Shown: positions 1 to 6,262 of the stretch, piece by piece | Layout of the letters: every line of letters starts with the position of its first letter | Position numbering within the stretch: position 1 is the first letter of the stretch | Assembly: GCA_032249055.1 (NCBI GenBank) | Contig: JAVVGP010000045.1 | Coordinates: forward strand, 1-7,238 | DNA from: SCGC-AAA471-B05 sp032249055 | Lineage (GTDB): Archaea > Thermoproteota > Thermoprotei > Gearchaeales > Gearchaeaceae | Direction of reading: 5' to 3' | Length of the DNA: 7,238 nt | The notes under the pieces: generated by a model | The model's input: only the letters and a program-made list of their open reading frames with translations | Databases searched by the model: none | Told to the model about the DNA's origin: nothing | Made by a program: the position numbers and the translations under genes

Positions 1-205
1 CCAATTCTTTTAAGGTAACTTTTGCAATTTTATTCCCTTTTAAAGATAGAGTTATGGCATCTGGCAATGGCTTTAAAATGAGATAACCGTCTTTTACCTC
101 AGCTAAAAAGGTGGAACCTTCATCTATATTCAAAGCTTCAGCTATCGCCTTAGGTATAACAACTGTTCGCTTCTTTCCGACACGTAATTCTATAGTCTGA
201 CTCAT
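1..205 (-). CDS. AbrB/SpoVT-type DNA-binding protein, probable antitoxin (3' end cut by window edge)
   Basis: The reading frame starts with ATG at 205 and stays open to the left edge, giving 68 residues without a stop. Residues 5-47 form a SpoVT/AbrB swapped-hairpin domain, recognisable from the segment KKRTVVIPKAIAEAL followed by an acidic-glycine turn (DEGS) and a second beta pair ending LILKP. The tail (LSLKGNKIAKVTLKEL) resembles the C-terminal half of VapB-like antitoxins common in Sulfolobales, in which a short toxin-binding tail follows. Such proteins bind their own promoter as dimers and neutralise a VapC-type PIN RNase. The toxin gene would lie beyond the left edge and cannot be seen. 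A stand-alone AbrB regulator is the alternative. It follows the NnrS-like gene after 130 bases, so it is probably a separate transcription unit and may be unrelated to the respiratory genes. Confidence 0.85.
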   Translation of the reverse strand, partial: MSQTIELRVGKKRTVVIPKAIAEALNIDEGSTFLAEVKDGYLILKPLPDAITLSLKGNKIAKVTLKEL

Positions 206-335
206 ATCCTAATATCATAATATATGTTAAATCAGATTAATAAATATTTTCTGATTATTCCAAGCGAAGATTAAAAGATATAAACAAAATTTCACATTTC
301 AAAGAGAAGGTAAGAAATTTAGTAAGATGTTATTT

Positions 336-1451
336 TTATTTTGAAAGTATCTTAACTACTATAATTAAAATGGTCGCTATAATTAAAAAACCCGATAACG
401 ATGCCCAATGCGAAAAGTTTAGCAAGCCTATAGTTGCCCTTAGTATTACTCCTGAGTTAAAAATAGGTAATATTAAGAAACTAATTGCTTTTTGCATGCG
501 TCCTTTTCTTAGAATAAAAGGTAAGAAAATGGGAGCAAAGGCAAGAATAGTATTGCCTATAAAGCCTAGTGAAATCATGTGCACAAAAACATCATAAGAA
601 ATTAAATTAAAAATAAATAATAGGAATCCTAAAAATAACCAAATATAAGATATTATAAGACAAATTTGATTGTAATAAATTATTCTTTTTTCATTTTTTG
701 AAAGTTTATGTATTGTTAAAGGTCTTTTCGTTTCAAATATTCTCAATGAAATAGATATTAGAATAGCTGAGATGAAAAATAATAAAATTGAAATATATAA
801 AGCTTCATAAAATCTTAGAGAAAGAAAGAGAAATATTAAAGAAAAAGATTGTGAAAACGCGCCAAGATAAGTAATTTTTTTATAATTAACAGTCTGTCTT
901 ACTGCAACCATTCTAGTTTCAACAGCATATATTAATGAACCGATAAAACCTAATAAAAAGAATAATAAAAATCTTAGGTCGAAGAATGTAAGATCACCTA
1001 ATAACCATGTTAAAGAAGCAGATAAGAAAAGAGAAAAAGCTGATATGATGAAAAACGGATCTGCTTCAGGAAAATTAGTTTTAATTAAAGAGAATCTTAA
1101 GAAATAATATAAAACTATCAAAGAAAAAATCGTTATTGATATTTTAAACAATAGAATTGTTTCATGAAAGAAATAATTAACAATAGCAAATATAAAAGAG
1201 AAGGTCAATAAAATGAACATGATCAAAGCTAAACTAATGTATTGAAATCTCAAAGATTTAAAATAAGGTAATAAAATAATTGCTACGCCTGTTACAAAAT
1301 ATGTAAGACCCAGTATTTGAAATATGGGATGAATGGTGATGTAAGTTATTAAACTAGGGTAATTTATAATGGCAAGTAATCCAAGAATGGTACCGATAAT
1401 TAGCAAAGCTAATGCCATAATTAGATATAAAAAACTTAATTTGGTACTCAT
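336..1451 (-). CDS. NnrS-like multi-pass membrane protein, copy A (371 aa)
   Basis: Almost the whole protein is hydrophobic, with about 11-12 predicted helices. I do not recognise it at close range, but two spots match the NnrS pattern. Helix 2 has His41 in HPIFQILGLTYFVTG, where NnrS has HxHEMxFGF. A late helix has His291 in VHMISLGFIGNTILAF, where NnrS has HALxxGAxGxMxLAV. NnrS proteins are heme- and copper-containing membrane proteins linked to nitric oxide tolerance in bacteria. The same two motifs occur in the neighbouring protein at 2277-3410, so the two are paralogues. Many NnrS histidines are missing, so any metal binding would be reduced. The ATG at 1451 is preferred because the N-terminus (MSTKLSFLYLI) aligns with the paralogue's MRQKIEMILMI; the next candidate is Met12 (1418). 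It lies 82 bases behind the HTH-10 regulator. An unrelated membrane protein cannot be excluded. Confidence 0.6.
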   Translation of the reverse strand: MSTKLSFLYLIMALALLIIGTILGLLAIINYPSLITYITIHPIFQILGLTYFVTGVAIILLPYFKSLRFQYISLALIMFILLTFSFIFAIVNYFFHETILLFKISITIFSLIVLYYFLRFSLIKTNFPEADPFFIISAFSLFLSASLTWLLGDLTFFDLRFLLFFLLGFIGSLIYAVETRMVAVRQTVNYKKITYLGAFSQSFSLIFLFLSLRFYEALYISILLFFISAILISISLRIFETKRPLTIHKLSKNEKRIIYYNQICLIISYIWLFLGFLLFIFNLISYDVFVHMISLGFIGNTILAFAPIFLPFILRKGRMQKAISFLILPIFNSGVILRATIGLLNFSHWASLSGFLIIATILIIVVKILSK

Positions 1452-1457
1452 TTTAAA

Positions 1458-1465
1458 GTATAAAG
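1458..1465 (-). promoter_or_regulatory. TATA-like element before NnrS-like copy A
   Basis: The minus strand reads CTTTATAC, a good match to an archaeal TATA box, but only 7-14 bases before the ATG at 1451. A start site about 26 bases downstream would fall near 1435, inside the assigned gene. Either the gene really starts at Met12 (1418), or the true promoter lies further upstream and this match is fortuitous. Confidence 0.3.
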
Positions 1466-1497
1466 AATTTCAAATTTTGCTCTTCTCTTTAATCGCA

Positions 1498-1512
1498 AAC
1501 ATTGTACATGTT
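1498..1512. promoter_or_regulatory. Candidate operator: 15-bp dyad before NnrS-like copy A
   Basis: AACATTGTACATGTT has perfect 5-base arms (AACAT and ATGTT) around a 5-base spacer. It sits in the gap between the HTH-10 regulator and NnrS-like copy A, 46 bases upstream of the latter's start. Its size and position suit a dimeric regulator, possibly the adjacent HTH-10 protein. Short dyads are frequent by chance in AT-rich DNA. Confidence 0.3.
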
Positions 1513-1533
1513 AACACGAAATCACTTTACTCT

Positions 1534-2160
1534 TTATGGATTTTCCTCGAAACGTTTTAAATATGCTTTCACAACTTTTTTCATGGCTCTTTTCATAAGT
1601 TCTTGTGCAGATGAAGGAGAAATTCCAAGAATTTTAGCCAATCCGCTAAGAGTAATTTTTCTATCATCATCGAAATAACCTTTCTTATATGCAAGTATCA
1701 ATGCCTGAAGCTGTCTATTGGTGAGTTCTTCTGCAGATCTTTTATTAGCAGGTAATAATCTTTTTAATTCAATTATTTTTGGATCTGAACCAAGTTCTTC
1801 TAGCCCCCTCATTATTTGTTCCAAATTGACAGGAGAAGGTACAATTAATCTATAAACTATCTCATGTTTGGATAAGGGTTTTGCATCTAATATTATTGCA
1901 TCCGAACTTCCAAGGAATTTGCAAGCAGAACAGCTAGACGCCCTTACCCATATTGTATTATCAGGCATTCTAATCGTTTTTATACCACTCTTTCTTAACC
2001 TCTTTTCCATTTCAGAAGTAATTTGACCATTTATAAGATGATCCGAAAACTTATCCCTTGCTACTACTCTTGAAATTATCAATTTTTTATCATGAAGATA
2101 TTCCATGACTTTACAATCGTATCTTTTAATAAGTACTTTAACTTCAATAATACCTTCCAT
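1534..2160 (-). CDS. HTH-10 (bacterio-opsin activator type) transcriptional regulator with CxxC
   Basis: The C-terminal part, about residues 147-203, is an HTH-10 domain: NRQLQALILAYKKGYFDDDR, then a helix-turn-helix at 171-192 (LSGLAKILGISPSSAQELMKRA). This domain is typical of archaeal Bat-type regulators. The N-terminal part is the sensory half seen in crenarchaeal members and carries SSCSACKF, with Cys77 and Cys80 in a CxxC pair plus Cys16 and several histidines. The pair could hold a metal or respond to redox or NO, which is inference. The start at 2160 (MEGIIEVKVLIKRY) gives 208 residues. It is preferred over ATGs at 2199 and 2181 because a TATA-like sequence lies about 25 bases before 2160 and because MEGIIEVKV looks like a normal domain start. 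It sits between two NnrS-like genes and is the natural candidate to control them. Confidence 0.87.
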   Translation of the reverse strand: MEGIIEVKVLIKRYDCKVMEYLHDKKLIISRVVARDKFSDHLINGQITSEMEKRLRKSGIKTIRMPDNTIWVRASSCSACKFLGSSDAIILDAKPLSKHEIVYRLIVPSPVNLEQIMRGLEELGSDPKIIELKRLLPANKRSAEELTNRQLQALILAYKKGYFDDDRKITLSGLAKILGISPSSAQELMKRAMKKVVKAYLKRFEENP

Positions 2161-2180
2161 ACATGGATAGATATTTAACA

Positions 2181-2190
2181 TTAATATTAA
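2181..2190 (-). promoter_or_regulatory. Candidate TATA box of the HTH-10 regulator
   Basis: TTAATATTAA is a 10-base palindrome centred about 25 bases before the ATG at 2160, which fits a leaderless archaeal transcript. It is flanked by ATTTAA (2173-2178) and TTAAAT (2187-2192), a wider dyad that might allow self-regulation. The region is AT-rich, so the match is weak. Confidence 0.35.
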
Positions 2191-2276
2191 ATTAACCAAA
2201 GTTATCTACATAATGAAATAAAAGAATAGTAAAGTATGTTATCTGACATTTTTTATTGTATTAATAGACTAAGATA

Positions 2277-3410
2277 CTAATGATTCGTAGCTATATATTT
2301 CATTTGATAACTAGGTAATGATGCTACTTCACTTTTGATAATTTGACCAAATACTTGCCTGAATATATTAAAGAAAAATGATATTATACCAATTCCTTGT
2401 AAAGCTGCAGATAATACAAATATAGGTGAACTGAAACCTAAGTCATAAATTATTCTCATTAATAAGCCTAAATTGAGCAGGAAAACAGGAATATAAGATG
2501 GCTTAACTTTTACACGGATACCAAAAGTAGCAATCAGCATGTCCATTAAAACAACATCAACACCAAATATTGTATTAAATAAAAAACCCAATGCTATACT
2601 ATGAATAAAAGCATCATAATTTAATAGAGAGAAAATTGAAGCTAGTAGTAACCAAATCCATGCTAAATTAAGACATATCTTGGGATATAGAATGCCCTTT
2701 ACATTTATTAAACCTGTGACATATAATGAGATAGCCCAAGCAAAGAAAAATAGTACTGAAGCTATTTGATAAGGATATGAAAAGAATCCAAATAGAATAA
2801 AAAAGTATGCTAATGCCATTAGTTTGCTATTTATTATCTTTCCTCTAAAAACTAGACCTATGTCTCTTGACATTACAGCAAATATCATCAATGTAGGAAA
2901 AGCTAAAGCCAACCATGGGTAATAATAAAAGCTTTCGAATATAACGATAAAGGCAGTTATAATTAAAGTCAGAACAATTAAATAATTATAAATAGTTGGT
3001 TTCAGACCGAATCTTGAGTATCTCAGATAACCTCTTGAATGGTAAATTAATAATAAAATTGCTATGAAAGCGATATAAGGGTATGAGAAACCGAAGAACT
3101 GTAATCGAGTTATTTCGTTTAATATGGCAAGCAATACTGAAATTAAAACTAATGATCCAAATGTTAAGATTAATTTTTTTGATGCGGTTTTTCCACTCCA
3201 CTCCATGCTTAATGCAATTAATATTTCGTTTCCTATTATCGATAAGAAGAAACCGAATATCATGATATACCAGTGCAAAGCAAAAATGCTGGGCGTTTGG
3301 ATTACTTTAAAACCTTGAATATTCATATACATTAAAACAGCAGGTATGCCAGATAATAATAGGAATGCAATGCCCTCTATCATTAAAATCATTTCAATTT
3401 TTTGCCTCAT
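2277..3410 (-). CDS. NnrS-like multi-pass membrane protein, copy B (377 aa)
   Basis: This is a polytopic membrane protein with roughly 11-12 hydrophobic segments and a short polar tail. His46 in LHWYIMIFGFFLSIIGNEI matches the NnrS helix-2 signature (HxHEMxFGF) better than copy A does. His270 in IHSIALGFLFNTIFGVDVV matches the late-helix signature HALxxGAxG. Both histidines and the spacing between them are shared with copy A. The role is inferred from NnrS: a heme/copper membrane protein associated with nitric oxide stress. The start at 3410 is chosen because it lies one base after the DUF59 stop and gives an N-terminus alignable to copy A; a start at 3446 would overlap the upstream gene by 35 bases. 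The upstream AAAGG is only a weak ribosome site, so translation is probably coupled. It is the third gene of the DUF2249-cupin/DUF59 cluster. Confidence 0.62.
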   Translation of the reverse strand: MRQKIEMILMIEGIAFLLLSGIPAVLMYMNIQGFKVIQTPSIFALHWYIMIFGFFLSIIGNEILIALSMEWSGKTASKKLILTFGSLVLISVLLAILNEITRLQFFGFSYPYIAFIAILLLIYHSRGYLRYSRFGLKPTIYNYLIVLTLIITAFIVIFESFYYYPWLALAFPTLMIFAVMSRDIGLVFRGKIINSKLMALAYFFILFGFFSYPYQIASVLFFFAWAISLYVTGLINVKGILYPKICLNLAWIWLLLASIFSLLNYDAFIHSIALGFLFNTIFGVDVVLMDMLIATFGIRVKVKPSYIPVFLLNLGLLMRIIYDLGFSSPIFVLSAALQGIGIISFFFNIFRQVFGQIIKSEVASLPSYQMKYIATNH

Positions 3411-3411
3411 G

Positions 3412-3765
3412 TTACTGCCTTTCCTTATATGCTTCCAAGATATCATAACCGAATCTTTCTTTGAACATTTTTCTTCCTTCTTTCGTCATCATAAGCGGTG
3501 TCCAAGTTGTTTGCAAATCTAAATCAACTTTAAGACTTCTAGGTTTAACAGCTTCTTTTACTACTTCTTCAACTGCTAAAAGCAAATAATCAACAACAGG
3601 ACAAAATGGAGAAGTGGATCCTAATTTAATGTAAACATCTCCTTCTTCACTAATTTTTAATTCGTGAATCAAACCAAGATCAACAATGTTTATAGGAATT
3701 TCAGGATCGTATACTGTTTTCAAACTCTCAACAATCTTTTTCCTCCACTCTTCAGTGTTAATCAT
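3412..3765 (-). CDS. MIP18/DUF59 family Fe-S cluster assembly protein (SufT/PaaD-like)
   Basis: The 117-residue protein is one MIP18 (DUF59) domain. It shows the N-terminal signature DPEIPINIVDLGLIHELKI (residues 20-38), the conserved cysteine in TSPFCPV (Cys55), and the C-terminal TTWTPLMMTKEGRKMF (residues 86-101), where family members have WxP followed by a helix. Members act in cytosolic Fe-S cluster maturation or in assembling metal-dependent oxygenases (SufT, PaaD). In this one the family motif A-P-G-C-P reads S-P-F-C-P. A stand-alone protein of this length without an attached Mrp ATPase is usual. It overlaps the DUF2249-cupin gene by 8 bases and ends one base before NnrS-like copy B, so all three are almost certainly translated from one mRNA. 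The context suggests repair or insertion of metal centres damaged by NO or oxygen; the exact client is unknown. Confidence 0.9.
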   Translation of the reverse strand: MINTEEWRKKIVESLKTVYDPEIPINIVDLGLIHELKISEEGDVYIKLGSTSPFCPVVDYLLLAVEEVVKEAVKPRSLKVDLDLQTTWTPLMMTKEGRKMFKERFGYDILEAYKERQ

Positions 3766-4375
3766 TTATTTCGAACTTTCCTCTTTTCAATACTTCCTCT
3801 ATCTCTGCATGATCCTTCTCGCTAGGAGGAGGTGAAACAAGGTGAAGTGCCTCCATATCTGTTTTTGCTAAAATACCTCTTCTAACATTCTTTGGTACAA
3901 TAATTAAATCGCCTTCGTTGATTTCATATTTACTTTCTCCTGCTATAACAATTCCTTGTCCTTTATAAACAAATAAAACCAAATCTATGTTAGGAGTATG
4001 AATAGGTATGAATTGGCCTTGTTTAAAGAATGTGAAAACCACAGAATAATTATTTGTTCTGTGAACTTGAATAGGGGTAAATGCATCTTTTGAAAATCTC
4101 TTAATTTTTTCTATATTAGTAAATATAACTTCAGAAGTTTTGCTCTCTTTCTTTTTCAACAAAGCAACCCATTTCCCTTCCCCGATCTCTTTTGAATAAT
4201 AAGAATCTATATCGAAATCTTCTCTATGAATCATGACATGAAATAAATGTGCTGGTTCATGGTCATTGATTATCATTAAGCTCTCGCCAGGTTTAAGTTT
4301 TTCAAATTCTTCTAGTATTATTCTATGCCTTTCGTGTGGAGTATAGCCTCTTACATCGATTATTTTCTGCGACAT
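3758..4375 (-). CDS. DUF2249-cupin fusion protein (205 aa)
   Basis: Residues 3-76 form a DUF2249 domain, shown by IDVRGYTPHERHRII, LKPGESLMIINDHEP (Asp38-His39-Glu40-Pro41) and a terminal WVALLKKK. Residues about 105-182 form a cupin barrel, with the motif-1 region GQFIPIHTPNIDLVLFVYKG and the motif-2 region GDLIIVPKNVRRGI. The usual cupin metal ligands are largely lost. Only His126 of the HxH pair remains, the glutamate is absent, and motif 2 has Gly in place of His, so canonical metal binding is doubtful. DUF2249 has no firm biochemical role but in bacteria is found beside NO reductase, NnrS and hemerythrin-type repair genes. The start at 4375 is chosen over the longer 4468 frame because a TATA box lies about 25 bases before it and because the extra 31 residues are a hydrophobic AT-rich translation with no counterpart in the family. 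Predicted to be cytoplasmic. Confidence 0.9.
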   Translation of the reverse strand: MSQKIIDVRGYTPHERHRIILEEFEKLKPGESLMIINDHEPAHLFHVMIHREDFDIDSYYSKEIGEGKWVALLKKKESKTSEVIFTNIEKIKRFSKDAFTPIQVHRTNNYSVVFTFFKQGQFIPIHTPNIDLVLFVYKGQGIVIAGESKYEINEGDLIIVPKNVRRGILAKTDMEALHLVSPPPSEKDHAEIEEVLKRGKFEIND

Positions 4376-4394
4376 ATATTTATTTATAACAGCG

Positions 4395-4406
4395 TTATAA
4401 ATAAAT
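4395..4406 (-). promoter_or_regulatory. TATA box for the DUF2249-cupin cluster
   Basis: The minus strand reads ATTTATTTATAA, centred about 25 bases before the ATG at 4375, the spacing expected for a leaderless archaeal mRNA. No Shine-Dalgarno match precedes that ATG. The element lies inside the longer alternative reading frame and argues against it. Confidence 0.55.
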
Positions 4407-4579
4407 AATATCCCTAAAATATTAGGTATAAAGAAGGAATTGTAAATAAAAATATTATCTAAGTACAAAGATCTTTAATACTTTTACAAGGATTGAATGC
4501 TTCCTCTTTAAGCGATCAGAACCATTTCTCGATAAAAGTACGTTAATAATGATATGGATTATTTCTCTTTAAATATAGC

Positions 4580-4608
4580 AAAGAAAGTTAAAAAGATAAA
4601 AATTAAAT
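4580..4608 (-). terminator. T-rich terminator after the oxidase operon
   Basis: Directly behind the subunit I stop, the minus strand carries several T runs (TTTAATTTTTATCTTTTTAAC, then CTTTCTTT in the same orientation). This resembles the pyrimidine-rich termination signals of Sulfolobales, and no hairpin is needed. It separates the oxidase operon from the DUF2249-cupin cluster. Confidence 0.5.
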
Positions 4609-4612
4609 TTAT

Positions 4613-6262
4613 TTAATAAAACGCTGGCATCCATAATAGTCTTATGAAAGAAAAGAAGTATAGCAAAAGCAGAATTATTATTATTGAAATACATAACGTT
4701 AATGATCCCTTTTTGCTTACATTTATTCCTTCTTTTATATCATAGTTTTTGATCAAACCCTCTAGAGGATCATTGGTTGTTTTGCTAAATAAGACAGTTG
4801 CTAAAGAATTAAAAATAAACATTGCTCCTGCTAGGATAGCTAAGGATGCACCTATAATTAGCAAAGGAGAAAGTTGCCATGAAGGTAAAATGGCTGAAGG
4901 AGCCATAAAAGTCCTTCTAGGATTGCCTTCATAACCTAGTATCGTCATAGTTAAGGCTAGTATTAATATTCCGAAGAAGAAAATGTAAATTTGTATTTTT
5001 GCAAGCTTAACGCTATATAACTTCTTAGTAGTTAAAATAGGTAATAGATAATAGGTTAAAGCCATGAAGGCAAGCGTTGTACCACCTGCTACCATGAAAT
5101 GGAAATGACCAGGTACCCATAGTGTATTGTGGTAATTTAAATTAGGTTGTAATGTAGTTTGAGGTTGGGCTGTAATTCCTCCAATAGCAAAAGATATCAA
5201 TACTAAAACAGTCGCAGATATTGCAGGATTGGACCAAGGTATCCTTTTTATCCAGCCAAACAAGCTTGTATGTCCTGAAGCACGTATTACAGCTTCCATA
5301 GCTCCAGCCAAAGCGAAAGCATGCAATAAAGTAGGTACAGATAGAAAATGAGAACCAACACTTCCAGATGCTTGCTTTAAAATAGCTGAAAATCCAGGAT
5401 CTACTAAAATATGGTGACCTATACCAGGGATAACGAATAATGTTACTAAAGCGAAGGCTAACTTGGCATATCTTTCATTGATAAATTTAATTGCAGAAAG
5501 GTTCGTTCCTAGAACAATTAATGCATATAACACCGCAATTGTAGCTACAACATTAACATATTGAGCATCATGTCCTAATCCCCAGAAGAACCATCTATAA
5601 GCCATGACGTTCATCGAAGCAAGCCCCATACTCCATAAAAGAGTATATAATAGAGTGATGATTCCTTGAAATACTACAGTTAAAGCTATTATTCCTGCAA
5701 TCGCTGCTCCCCACGTAACTAGAGGAAGCGAACCTTGATAAGCTTCATTAACTTTTGCATGATAAATAGTAGCAAAAAACAATATAACAGCTATGCCTGC
5801 TCCAAATAAAAAGGCTATATAACCAATGTAAAACAAAGGATCTGCAGCAAGAGGAGGATAAGCAGTAAATAAAACATCTGCTTTACCGCTAAATATTGAA
5901 TATTCTACAAGTATTTGACCGTAAAGCATTATAGCTAAAGCAAACCATGCAATTCTATAGCCATAAATTGGCCAGCTAAGTAATGTGGATGAAGTAAAGT
6001 ACAATATAGCTATTTCAGCCCATAATATCCAGAATATTAGCATGTTCATTCCATGCAAAGTTAACCATTGATAATAATTCATATCGTTTATATTAAGTAT
6101 ATTAATTAGGCTTATAATTCCTGACCTTCCTGAAGCTACAAAAAGAGCTGAAATACCTCCAATTGCTAAAGAAATTAGAGCCATAATGAAATTTGCTAAA
6201 ATCAAATGCTTAGTTTTATTGTAAACCTTAAGATTTCCAAAGCTTAAAATATAGTCACTCAT
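4613..6262 (-). CDS. B-family heme-copper oxidase subunit I (ba3-like; O2 or possibly NO reductase)
   Basis: This is the catalytic membrane subunit, 549 residues with about 13 helices. It is co-linear with Thermus ba3 subunit I. Low-spin heme ligands are His70 (LTLHGMNM) and His388; the high-spin heme ligand is His386 (WVPGHFHFMVAG); CuB ligands are His231, His283 and His284 (GIGHHILVDPG). Tyr235, four residues after His231, is the cross-linked tyrosine of oxygen reductases and is not expected in classical cNOR/qNOR. Helix VI is unusual: GHDAQY replaces GHPxVY. By alignment with the remembered ba3 sequence, K-channel positions Tyr248 and Ser309 are kept as Tyr246 and Thr311, while Tyr244 is Ile242 and Thr312 is His314. 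The start overlaps the subunit II stop (ATGA) and has a perfect ribosome site. It reduces O2 at the outer side of the membrane using electrons from CuA; NO reduction is the alternative suggested by the neighbours. The CuA partner argues against DoxB. Confidence 0.93.
   Translation of the reverse strand: MSDYILSFGNLKVYNKTKHLILANFIMALISLAIGGISALFVASGRSGIISLINILNINDMNYYQWLTLHGMNMLIFWILWAEIAILYFTSSTLLSWPIYGYRIAWFALAIMLYGQILVEYSIFSGKADVLFTAYPPLAADPLFYIGYIAFLFGAGIAVILFFATIYHAKVNEAYQGSLPLVTWGAAIAGIIALTVVFQGIITLLYTLLWSMGLASMNVMAYRWFFWGLGHDAQYVNVVATIAVLYALIVLGTNLSAIKFINERYAKLAFALVTLFVIPGIGHHILVDPGFSAILKQASGSVGSHFLSVPTLLHAFALAGAMEAVIRASGHTSLFGWIKRIPWSNPAISATVLVLISFAIGGITAQPQTTLQPNLNYHNTLWVPGHFHFMVAGGTTLAFMALTYYLLPILTTKKLYSVKLAKIQIYIFFFGILILALTMTILGYEGNPRRTFMAPSAILPSWQLSPLLIIGASLAILAGAMFIFNSLATVLFSKTTNDPLEGLIKNYDIKEGINVSKKGSLTLCISIIIILLLLYFFSFIRLLWMPAFY

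Noticed and set aside
370..597. Plus-strand open frame of 75 codons
   Set aside because: It is the antisense shadow of NnrS-like copy A. Plus-strand frames at 1369, 3083, 3124 and 4749 are likewise shadows, as is the minus-strand frame at 2986-3201 inside copy B.
2161..2199. Longer start for the HTH-10 regulator
   Set aside because: The added residues overlap the candidate promoter and MEGIIEVKV is a normal domain start.
3411..3446. Longer start for NnrS-like copy B
   Set aside because: It would overlap the DUF59 gene by 35 bases and adds polar residues not matched in copy A.
4376..4468. N-terminal extension of the DUF2249-cupin protein
   Set aside because: It translates AT-rich DNA that contains the probable TATA box, and DUF2249 begins right after Met at 4375.
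4613..6262. Classical cNOR/qNOR assignment for subunit I
   Set aside because: Tyr235 and ba3-type helix VI spacing are present and the characteristic glutamates of classical NORs are not seen. Only a B-family derived NO reductase remains possible.
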